Source: Shewanella sp. Choline-02u-19
GTDB taxonomy: Bacteria; Pseudomonadota; Gammaproteobacteria; Enterobacterales; Shewanellaceae
Direction of reading: 5' to 3'
Length of the DNA: 64,000 bases
Assembly (NCBI RefSeq): GCF_002836205.1
Contig: NZ_PJBE01000010.1
Span: forward strand, 124,001 to 188,000
Below are positions 8,125 to 15,343 of the stretch, one piece after another. The translations under genes were made by a program, and so were the position numbers. The first letter of the stretch is position 1. Every line of letters starts with the position of its first letter. The notes beneath the pieces are model-generated. The model did no database searches, was not told the origin of the DNA, and saw only the letters and a program-made list of their open reading frames with translations.

Positions 8125-8376
8125 ATGGAATTTATAGATAATATTTTAGCCAGTGACAATTACTTTTTTATGGCCATGCTAGCGGTCGTGGTATTAGTGC
8201 TGTGGTTTCTACCCGCTATGTTGGCGCTAATTTTTAACCGTAAGCATTTCAAGCTCATCTTAATCGCTTGTATTCCTGCTGGGTTTTCAATGATTGCATG
8301 GGGTGGCGTGATGGTGTGGGCAACGACCGGTAAAGCCGTCGATAAGTATGCTAAGCGTGACAAAAAACAAGTATAA
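8125..8376 (+). CDS. Small membrane protein, possibly superinfection-immunity (Imm_superinfect) family
   Basis: An 83-aa protein with two predicted TM helices (about residues 14-36 and 43-66) and a basic C-terminal tail. The pattern FLPAMLALIFNRKH, a short basic loop, then a second helix ending GGVMVWATTG resembles the T4 Imm-like superinfection-immunity family, many of whose members are chromosomal and uncharacterised. The ATG follows AGGAGAGATAAA, a good ribosome-binding site. It sits downstream of the NatAB exporter on the same strand, behind a hairpin, and could be an accessory gene of that operon. Family assignment is tentative. Confidence 0.6.
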   Translation: MEFIDNILASDNYFFMAMLAVVVLVLWFLPAMLALIFNRKHFKLILIACIPAGFSMIAWGGVMVWATTGKAVDKYAKRDKKQV

Positions 8377-8418
8377 AAAGTGTTGAAGCAGCAGATTTTA
8401 AAAACAAATACCAAAACT

Positions 8419-8435
8419 ACCCATCCATGGGTTTT
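8419..8435 (+). terminator. Weak terminator-like hairpin
   Basis: ACCCA-TCCA-TGGGT followed by TTT, about 40 bp after the small membrane protein gene. Short stem and short T run. Confidence 0.35.
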
Positions 8436-8454
8436 GCATAAGTGTTCCAGACAC

Positions 8455-8479
8455 AAAAAAGCCCGAGTCATACTCGGGC
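8455..8479 (-). terminator. Terminator of mogA
   Basis: GCCCGAGT/ACTCGGGC stem. On the minus strand it is followed by TTTTTT, about 30 bp after the mogA stop. Confidence 0.85.
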
Positions 8480-8506
8480 CTTTGCATTCAATAAAGCGAG
8501 TAGGTA

Positions 8507-9040
8507 CTACTTTGCTTTAGGTCTAAAAGGCTTAATAACCGCTTCGTCACACTCTAAAAACGGACCATCCATCAGATCAATACAGTATGGAATAGCAGGG
8601 AATACTGCATCCAAACACTCACGAATTGATTTTGGCTTGCCTGGCAAGTTAACAATCAATGAGTCACCACGAAGGCCCGCAGTTTGACGAGACAAAATGG
8701 CCGTAGCAACGAACTTTAAAGATTCGGCACGCATCAACTCACCAAAGCCAGGCATCATGCGATCACATACTGCTTCTGTCGCTTCAGGCGTCACGTCGCG
8801 CTTTGCTGGACCCGTGCCGCCAGTGGTGACAATCAAACTGCAGTTCTGCACATCTGCCATATCAATTAGCGTGGCTTCAATCACATCAGTTTCGTCTGGG
8901 ATCACCTTATAAACAGGCTCCCAATCTGATGTAAGGTATTCGTTTAGCACTTCAATAATCGCCTTACCAGAAAGATCTTCGTAGACACCAGCGCTAGCAC
9001 GGTCACTTACCGTAACAATACCAATTTTTGCTTTGCTCAT
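8507..9040 (-). CDS. mogA: Molybdopterin adenylyltransferase
   Basis: A 177-aa MoaB/Mog-family protein. MogA adenylates molybdopterin, preparing it for molybdate insertion in molybdenum cofactor synthesis in the cytosol. The family signature IVTTGGTGPAKRDVTPEA lies near residues 89-106, followed by the MPGFGELMR helix. The N-terminal KIGIVTVSDRASAGVYEDLSG strand-helix is typical, and the length is close to the usual ~195 aa. The gene is alone here with its own terminator. A MoaB paralogue has the same fold, but the spacing and RAESLKF helix fit Mog. Confidence 0.9.
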   Translation of the reverse strand: MSKAKIGIVTVSDRASAGVYEDLSGKAIIEVLNEYLTSDWEPVYKVIPDETDVIEATLIDMADVQNCSLIVTTGGTGPAKRDVTPEATEAVCDRMMPGFGELMRAESLKFVATAILSRQTAGLRGDSLIVNLPGKPKSIRECLDAVFPAIPYCIDLMDGPFLECDEAVIKPFRPKAK

Positions 9041-9198
9041 TGTTTTATCCTTTCACTTTAATCTATTCCGAGATCACTCGCGGCTAACAGCCATCGAATG
9101 TCAAAACTGTTGATGCCGTATAAAGTAGCATAAAGTTAACTAGCTAGATTTGATAAATATCCAATATATGCGGTAAACCAACTAAAAAAATACCAAGC

Positions 9199-9681
9199 CT
9201 AGAGTCTTCTTGCTAACCAATACTTTTGCTTCCAATAGCTATTGTTCAAACTAGAGATCATCACACCTTGGCTCGTCGAAGCATGTAAGAACTGATGGTT
9301 ACCAATGTAGATACCTACATGGCGAGTGCTCCAGCCCGTTTTAAAAAAAACTAAATCGCCCTCTCTAAGCTGACTTTTACTCACACTTTGGCCGATGCCC
9401 CTTTGTTCATCAGTGGTTCGGGGCAAGGTTATGCCAAATTTATCTTGAAATCCTAGCGCCACAAACCCAGAGCAATCAATGCCACGTTTACTCATACCAC
9501 CGAAACGATAAGGCGTGCCTTTCCATTCGCTATACAATTGCATTAATTGGATTTTTACTGCGGTAGCATTATCTAACGTTACCGTTACTTTTGAATTGTT
9601 TGTGCTGCTTATGTCGCGACTAGGTGCGCTGGAACAGGCATTTAATAATAAAATAAAGACTAAAACAAAAAGAACTTTCAT
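9199..9681 (-). CDS. NlpC/P60 (C40) family lipoprotein, probable peptidoglycan endopeptidase
   Basis: A 160-aa lipoprotein: a 15-residue signal with lipobox LNAC (Cys16), a Ser-rich linker, then an NlpC/P60 papain-like domain from about residue 45. The catalytic triad is visible: Cys70 in GIDCSGFV, His121 in TRHVGIYIG and a third polar residue at His133 in FLHAST. Family members (Spr/MepS, NlpC) cut the D-Glu-mDAP bond of cross-linked peptidoglycan from the outer membrane side. Residue 18 is Ser, not Asp, so outer-membrane sorting is expected. No operon partner is seen; the divergent neighbour is the 48-codon ORF at 9898. Confidence 0.87.
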   Translation of the reverse strand: MKVLFVLVFILLLNACSSAPSRDISSTNNSKVTVTLDNATAVKIQLMQLYSEWKGTPYRFGGMSKRGIDCSGFVALGFQDKFGITLPRTTDEQRGIGQSVSKSQLREGDLVFFKTGWSTRHVGIYIGNHQFLHASTSQGVMISSLNNSYWKQKYWLARRL

Positions 9682-9897
9682 ATAAATCCATAGGGTATAT
9701 ACCCGTTCTACTTCAACCTGCTCATTGCTGCATTTCTAGGTTATTTCAGTCTAAATATACCGTCGGCAGAACGGTAAGCTTACCCAGTATGAGTATTTTA
9801 AATTAGTAAATCTTAAATTAATTAGCAAGTAAGCTTTCAATGCCAAATATTTAAACTATATATAAAGGGAGCGCTAGTTAAATTAAAGGAAGTTGTA

Positions 9898-10044
9898 ATG
9901 GAAAAATATGTCATTAATAAATATAAACAGGGTGAATTTGAACAGTCAAAAACAGCTAATGAGGAGTCAACACTGCTGGAAAGTCAGTCATACACTGAAG
10001 AACTGGAGGATGAAACACCGAGTTATATCCTTGGTTATAATTAA
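9898..10044 (+). CDS. 48-aa acidic peptide of unknown function
   Basis: ATG 9898 is preceded by AAAGGAAG at a good distance, giving 48 codons to TAA 10044. A 13-bp hairpin starts 5 bp later, so this looks like a complete small transcription unit. The peptide starts basic (MEKYVINKYKQ), has a Glu/Ser-rich middle without hydrophobic stretch, and ends TPSYILGYN. There is no signal peptide, TM helix or Cys, and I recognise no family. A leader-like acidic N-terminal part with a short distinct C-terminus could suit a modified peptide precursor, but no modifying enzyme lies nearby; the exporter operon downstream is convergent. The region around it is very AT-rich. Confidence 0.5.
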   Translation: MEKYVINKYKQGEFEQSKTANEESTLLESQSYTEELEDETPSYILGYN

Positions 10045-10048
10045 TCCT

Positions 10049-10082
10049 ATACCGCTTCAATTATTAACGATTGAAGCGGTAT
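10049..10082 (+). terminator. Hairpin terminator after the 48-aa gene
   Basis: 13-bp perfect stem ATACCGCTTCAAT/ATTGAAGCGGTAT with an 8-nt loop, 5 bp after the stop codon. Only a short T-containing tail follows, so termination may be partial. Confidence 0.65.
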
Positions 10083-10228
10083 TAACATAGCTGCTTATTT
10101 AAACAATTACGCTGCAGCATACCCCTCATAGATTAAGTCATCCTTAAAATATTATCCGCATACCTAGATGGAAAAAAACACTTAATGTTTATGTCATACT
10201 CATCAATATATATTAACGAGTAATGAAA

Positions 10229-11374
10229 CTACTCCAGATTCTTTTTAAATCGAAGTGAAGCGATAATTAGCCCTATAACCGTAAAGATAGCTAACCAACT
10301 CACATCATAAGACATGTCAATAATGTCCACATCTCGTAATATTACCCCACGTACTAAGCGCATAAAATGCGTTGCTGGTAATGCCTCAGCAATATACTGC
10401 GCCTCAATTGGCATGCCTTCGTAAGGGAACATAAAGCCAGATAACAAAATAGAAGGTAATAATACAAATATGGTCATCTGCATTGATTGAAGCTGGTTCT
10501 TTGCTATCGTAGAAATGACTAACCCCAATGTTAAACTTGCCATAATAAACAAGAGTGTAGCGCCAAAAAGCTGCGCTAAGCTACCATTGATAGGCACATT
10601 GAACAGGCTGTAACCTATCCCTAAAATAATCGTAACTTGCAGTATTCCGATAAACATATAAGGGATGATTTTGCCTAGCATTAACTCCATTGAACGAATG
10701 GGAGTGGTAATGAGCATCTCTAAGTTGCCCCGTTCTCGTTCGCGCACGATTGCCGCAGAGGTAAACATGATCATGGTCATGGTTAGGATTACGCCGACCA
10801 AACCCGGAACAATATTAACCACGGTGCGCTGCTCTGGGTTATAAAACAGCGCCACCTCAAACGTCGGCGTTGAACGATTACTCGGCAAGCGCAACAATTC
10901 AGTTAACGGCATATTGCGTAACCCTTTAATTGCCGCTGCGATCATCGTATCTGAGCCATCTACAATCCATTGTGCAACAGGGCGACTTGTCTCCTCATCA
11001 GTCGAGGGTGGACTCCCTAAGCCAACAGCCTGATGGCGTACCAACCGCTGATCCACATCTTTGGGGATCACTAACACGGCTCTCACTTCTCCCCTAGCGA
11101 TGGCGGCATTAGCAGATTCAATATCGTAGAAATGTTGGGTAAACTTCACCACTTGAGTCGCCCGCACAGTCTGTACCAACACTCGACTCAATGCTGTTTG
11201 GCTTTGATCGATGACACCAACGGGTATATCTCGAATATTGGTATTGATAGCAAAACCAAATAGCATTAATTGAATAAGCGGGATCATTATCACCATACCA
11301 AAGGTCATTCTATCGCGCTTTAGCTGGATTAACTCTTTACTGACAATGGCTTGGATCCGATACAGTGCTTTCAT
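10229..11374 (-). CDS. ABC-2 type exporter permease (YhhJ/YbhR-like)
   Basis: A 381-aa inner-membrane permease: one N-terminal TM helix (about residues 23-43, IPLIQLMLFGFA), a long periplasmic domain to about 180, then five TM helices. The conserved ABC2 coupling segment is RERERGNLEMLITTP. It is the last gene of a three-gene operon and its start overlaps the ATPase stop by 4 bp (ATGA). With the ATPase and HlyD-like lipoprotein it forms a YbhFSR/YhiI-type tripartite exporter, a group linked to drug or cation export. Only one permease is encoded, implying a homodimer. An outer-membrane channel is not encoded here. Confidence 0.88.
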   Translation of the reverse strand: MKALYRIQAIVSKELIQLKRDRMTFGMVIMIPLIQLMLFGFAINTNIRDIPVGVIDQSQTALSRVLVQTVRATQVVKFTQHFYDIESANAAIARGEVRAVLVIPKDVDQRLVRHQAVGLGSPPSTDEETSRPVAQWIVDGSDTMIAAAIKGLRNMPLTELLRLPSNRSTPTFEVALFYNPEQRTVVNIVPGLVGVILTMTMIMFTSAAIVRERERGNLEMLITTPIRSMELMLGKIIPYMFIGILQVTIILGIGYSLFNVPINGSLAQLFGATLLFIMASLTLGLVISTIAKNQLQSMQMTIFVLLPSILLSGFMFPYEGMPIEAQYIAEALPATHFMRLVRGVILRDVDIIDMSYDVSWLAIFTVIGLIIASLRFKKNLE

Positions 11375-12294
11375 TGTCTCCCCTTACCAGTACAGGTAAC
11401 AAACACATCTTCCAGGCTTGGCCTCACGATATGTAACTGCTGTTTATCCAGTGATTCATGCTGTGCCAAAAATGCGATAGGATCAATGCAACGGTCGCTC
11501 ACCAATACCCGTAAACGTGAACCTAATTGCGCAGCGGTGATCACCTCTGGTAACGCGGTAAGTTGCTGTTTAAGTTGACGCAAGTTATTGGATTCAACCT
11601 CAACGACATGTGCCCCCATGTCACGCATAAGTTCATCAGGAGAGCCGTCAGCACGCTTTATCCCCGTTTCCAATATTGCCAATTTGTGGCATCGTTCCGC
11701 TTCATCCATATAATGGGTCGAGACAATAATACTGGTGCCTTGATCACTTAAATCGAATAGCTTTTCCCAGAAGTCTCGTCGATTTTCAGGGTCAACGGCT
11801 GATGTTGGCTCATCTAGAAATAGTAATTCAGGTTTATGTATGGTTGCAGCTGCAAGCCCTAAGCGCTGCTTCTGGCCACCGCTCATGCTGCCTGCTAACT
11901 GACCCGCGCGTTGGTCGAGCCCATAGGTACTTAGCAACTCATTAATTCGAGAACGCTGCTCATGGCGGGATAAACCATATATTTTGGCAATGAATTGCAG
12001 ATTCTCTTTTACGGTTAAATCATCGTACAAAGAGAATTTTTGCGTCATATAACCCATTTTCAAACGCAACTTTTCAGCATCTCTAGGCAGTGTTAGCCCG
12101 AGTACCTCAACCTCTCCAGAAGTGGGTAACAAGAGTCCCGTCAGCATGCGAATTGCAGTAGTTTTCCCACATCCATTCGGGCCTAAAAAGCCATATATCT
12201 GCCCTCTTTCAACCTCAAAATTAAGGTTTTGAATTGCCTTTAAGCTACCAAAGTGACGACATAACTGCGTTGCCCGAATCACAGTGTCACTCAT
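11371..12294 (-). CDS. ABC exporter ATP-binding protein (YbhF-like)
   Basis: A 307-aa ABC ATPase with one nucleotide-binding domain (residues 1-230) and a C-terminal DUF4162-like extension seen in ABC-2 drug exporters. Walker A is GPNGCGKTT (residues 38-46), the signature is LAGSMSGGQKQRL, Walker B is LLFLDEPTSAVDP, and the switch His is in STHYMDEAE. It energises the permease encoded by the next gene. Start and stop overlap both neighbours by 4 bp, so the three genes are translationally coupled. YbhF and RbbA relatives often carry two ATPase domains; this one has a single domain. Confidence 0.9.
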   Translation of the reverse strand: MSDTVIRATQLCRHFGSLKAIQNLNFEVERGQIYGFLGPNGCGKTTAIRMLTGLLLPTSGEVEVLGLTLPRDAEKLRLKMGYMTQKFSLYDDLTVKENLQFIAKIYGLSRHEQRSRINELLSTYGLDQRAGQLAGSMSGGQKQRLGLAAATIHKPELLFLDEPTSAVDPENRRDFWEKLFDLSDQGTSIIVSTHYMDEAERCHKLAILETGIKRADGSPDELMRDMGAHVVEVESNNLRQLKQQLTALPEVITAAQLGSRLRVLVSDRCIDPIAFLAQHESLDKQQLHIVRPSLEDVFVTCTGKGRQ

Positions 12295-13232
12295 GGCAGC
12301 TCCACTTGTGCTGGCACTCCGCTGGGTAAAGAGGCGGCACTATCGGGTAGCTGTACCTCAGCAAGGTACATTAGCCTCGCTCGTTCCTCTTGGTTTAGCG
12401 CGTAATAGGGCGTAAATGCCGGTTCATTTGAGATCCAGCGAACGTGCCCCATGATAGGCTTATCGACTCCATCAACATGCACCAGCATATTATCGTTAAT
12501 CTTCACTTTCACCCGGTAAGGCTCAGGTATATAAACCCTGGCAAAAGGTGCTTTGCCCGCAAGTAATATGGCGAGGGGGCTACCTTGCGTCACACGCTCA
12601 CCCAAATTCCACGGTAAATTATCTAAAATGCCGTCTCGTGTCGCGCGAATCGTTAAATCTGCTAACTGCTTTTTCTCTCCTGCTAACACCGCTTTGGCGG
12701 CGTCGAGGTTAGCCTTGGCAAACCGAATGTCTTCTTCTCTGGTGCCGGAGGTTAATTCTCGTAATTGCTCTTGGGTATTTTCTAGATTAGCGATACCAGA
12801 ATCGCGACTCGCAAGGGCGCGGTCAAGATTTGCCTTGCTGGCTAAGTTGTTTTTTACCATGGTCTGCATACGGCGGTAATTGGCTTCACTTTCGAGTAGC
12901 GTAGCCTTTGCGCCTGCAACATTCGCGCTGGCAGCGGCTATCTCCTCTTCACGGGCGCCTTTTCGTAATTTATCGTAGTTAGCAACCGCTTGATCAACAT
13001 CAGCTAGCGCCTTTAACACCTGTGATTGTTGAAAGGTATCATCTAATTGAACTAGCACTTCACCTTTGCTAACCATACTCCCTTGTGCGACAGGAAGGCT
13101 GACAACAACTTCATTAATGGTCGCGGTATGGGCGATCCGTTCTCGCTCTAAGCTCCCCAATGCGACATGTTTTGCGCCGCTATCACAAGCTGTGAGAGTA
13201 AAGAATACGAATATAAAAATGAGTATGCGCAC
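12291..13232 (-). CDS. HlyD-family membrane fusion lipoprotein of ABC exporter
   Basis: A 313-aa periplasmic adaptor. I choose GTG 13232 because AAGGA lies 8 nt upstream and a lipoprotein signal follows at once (RILIFIFVFFTLTAC, lipobox LTAC). The TTG 13 codons earlier adds a polar stretch and has no ribosome-binding site. The domains are a lipoyl-like half (VSLPVAQGSMVSKGEVLVQL), a long alpha-helical hairpin (about residues 65-185, with the repeated GAREEEIAAA/GTREEDIRFA elements typical of YbhG/YhiI), the second lipoyl half and a beta-barrel domain. It bridges the ABC permease to an outer-membrane channel such as TolC. It is the first gene of the operon. Confidence 0.86.
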   Translation of the reverse strand: MRILIFIFVFFTLTACDSGAKHVALGSLERERIAHTATINEVVVSLPVAQGSMVSKGEVLVQLDDTFQQSQVLKALADVDQAVANYDKLRKGAREEEIAAASANVAGAKATLLESEANYRRMQTMVKNNLASKANLDRALASRDSGIANLENTQEQLRELTSGTREEDIRFAKANLDAAKAVLAGEKKQLADLTIRATRDGILDNLPWNLGERVTQGSPLAILLAGKAPFARVYIPEPYRVKVKINDNMLVHVDGVDKPIMGHVRWISNEPAFTPYYALNQEERARLMYLAEVQLPDSAASLPSGVPAQVELP

Positions 13233-13401
13233 ATTAACCGTCCTTATTGCATTGCACTTGCTAAAGCTCAAATTATCAAGGTATTAACGTATGCTTCAAA
13301 GCACTAATCTGCAAGTAAAAGTCGAATATACTCATCAAGTTTGTACCGTATCGTTAGCCGAGATTAAGGCTTTTAAATACAGAGAACATGAAAATTAAAA
13401 A

Positions 13402-13432
13402 AAATACTGAATCAATCTTCAATGCAGTATTT
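13402..13432 (-). terminator. Terminator of the TonB receptor-phytase operon
   Basis: AAATACTG/CAGTATTT stem with a 15-nt loop. On the minus strand it is followed by eight T, 50 bp beyond the phytase stop. Confidence 0.72.
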
Positions 13433-13481
13433 CCGTTTTGACGTTATGGATGAAGCGATGCTAGCTAATCATTGGACTTGC

Positions 13482-15329
13482 TTAGTCCTTAGCTCCTAAC
13501 TGCAATGTTTGGCTAATCTCACTCCAAGGCACCCACTTAAAATTTTGATTCTGGTCCGGCATTCGATTACGGCCATCTTGCACCACCATCATGCCTTGTG
13601 ACCAAACCCCACTCCCAACCGCACTTGAGGTCACATCGAGTCCATCAGTTTCGGCGCTGCCGTCATAACCCTTACTTGCATTAATGCCAATTCGAAAGCG
13701 ATCAACATAGGCATAAGGTGCGGTGCTGTTGTACAGCAAATAGCTATCATTGCCTTGGCTAGATACCACTAAATAGCCCGTTTCACTGTCAGCTTGATAA
13801 AGTGATATTCCCTCGATATCGGCCACCAGCGGCCCGCCCACTTTAATGATCATCTTGCCGCTTAAGTTTGCTGACTTATCATCAAGATTAAAGGCCCATA
13901 TACCCGCATTTTCTTCACCGAGGAATAACTGTTTGTTAGCATCATCGGCGACACAACCCTCCGGTTGGCTGGGGACACTGAACTGCCGTACTTGCGTCGC
14001 TTTAAGATGATTATCTTGCCATTTTAGTTCGATTTGACTGACTAACCCTGACTTCTCATTGGCAAAAACATATAGCTCATCTTCACTGGGTTGATACAAA
14101 CACAGGCCATAAATATCGCTCAGCGTGGTCGCTTGTTCCGGTAGCTGCGTAAGCACACCATACTCATCGACATTAAAGATACTCAAGCTATTGCGATCAC
14201 GATTGCTGGCAACGGCGATATCGCGGTACTCGCCGCCCAATAACACCCTTTGCCTAATGTCGATATTGTTGACCCGCCCCGCACCAATGGCCTGCTGTTG
14301 CTCACCTTGCATAGAAAAGCTCAACAACCCCCAACGTTTATTAGTCCCCAGTACACGGCTTTTTTCTGGTGTGGTTGGGTGAATCCATATCGCGGGGTCG
14401 TCCATGGTATCGCCCGCTCTATCAGAAATATCACTTTCTACTGCCGTTGGGATCTCTTTTATCAGCTCGTTTGAGGCCAGCACGACTTTGGTCGGTGGTT
14501 GCCATGGCGCTTGATAGAACTGAGCGTCGTCGTCCGAATAAGCCCAAAGCTGCTTATCAGTCACGTACAGACTTTCGAGTGTTTGCAGCCCTTTGAAAGG
14601 CGCTGCGACTTTATCGCCCTTAGCATCAAAAATGTGCCCGCTTTCATCCATCATCATGATCTGGCCCGCGTTAATGACTAAACCAGATAAGTCGTTATCG
14701 GGCATAGAGATAGCAAGCGCAGATTCTGCCGCCACATACGGCGCTGCAGGATAACGCCATAAACCTTGATGATTATCGAGTACATATAACTGCTCATTAT
14801 CATCGACGGCGCATTTCAACGCGCCCATTGATACCGATAAACTACGTACTAATTGTGGTTGCCATTGTCCATCAGACGACAGTAACCACTGCTCCGCATG
14901 CCCTGCATCATCCCCTAACCACGCATAAAGATTCTTATCCGCTTGGCGTGGTTGCAAGCATAGCCACTCGACTTGAAATGAGCGTTTTGGCAGCAGTGAC
15001 AAACGTTGAGTATTGCTTAGGCTCAAATTAATCCCTTGCACTTGATCTATCTCAGTGTCGTAAGTGAGTGCGATATCTTTATGCACTGCCAAATATTCAA
15101 ACTGACCCGGTACAATGACTTTTAATAGCTGCTTATCTTCAATTACTAACCCTAGGCGCTCACTGGCAAATAGTGCTCGCTGATCCCACATCGCCATCTC
15201 ACTTGCCGCGATAGGTCCCTGTAAAGCCGTTCTGACTTGCTGCGCTACGGGATTGGCCATCGCGGTTCCGAGCTGACAACTAAAAAGAGTGGCTGCTACT
15301 GTCGTTATTATGTTTTTGGTGTTAATCAT
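13482..15329 (-). CDS. Two-domain beta-propeller phytase (3-phytase)
   Basis: A 615-aa exported phytase that removes phosphates from myo-inositol hexakisphosphate in a Ca2+-dependent reaction. The signal peptide ends near AMA|NP (residue 25). Residues about 26-290 form a diverged N-terminal propeller-like domain, and the catalytic BPP domain runs from about 295 to the end. BPP hallmarks in order are DTMDDPAIWIHP, TNKRWGL, VNNIDIR, the PEGCVADD segment, VADIEGISLY and ETDGLDV. Dual-domain BPPs are known from Shewanella and Bacillus. It starts 14 bp after the TonB receptor stop, so the two are one operon: receptor for uptake, phytase for phosphate release in the periplasm or outside. Confidence 0.9.
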   Translation of the reverse strand: MINTKNIITTVAATLFSCQLGTAMANPVAQQVRTALQGPIAASEMAMWDQRALFASERLGLVIEDKQLLKVIVPGQFEYLAVHKDIALTYDTEIDQVQGINLSLSNTQRLSLLPKRSFQVEWLCLQPRQADKNLYAWLGDDAGHAEQWLLSSDGQWQPQLVRSLSVSMGALKCAVDDNEQLYVLDNHQGLWRYPAAPYVAAESALAISMPDNDLSGLVINAGQIMMMDESGHIFDAKGDKVAAPFKGLQTLESLYVTDKQLWAYSDDDAQFYQAPWQPPTKVVLASNELIKEIPTAVESDISDRAGDTMDDPAIWIHPTTPEKSRVLGTNKRWGLLSFSMQGEQQQAIGAGRVNNIDIRQRVLLGGEYRDIAVASNRDRNSLSIFNVDEYGVLTQLPEQATTLSDIYGLCLYQPSEDELYVFANEKSGLVSQIELKWQDNHLKATQVRQFSVPSQPEGCVADDANKQLFLGEENAGIWAFNLDDKSANLSGKMIIKVGGPLVADIEGISLYQADSETGYLVVSSQGNDSYLLYNSTAPYAYVDRFRIGINASKGYDGSAETDGLDVTSSAVGSGVWSQGMMVVQDGRNRMPDQNQNFKWVPWSEISQTLQLGAKD

Positions 15330-15343
15330 GTGAACCTCTAACC

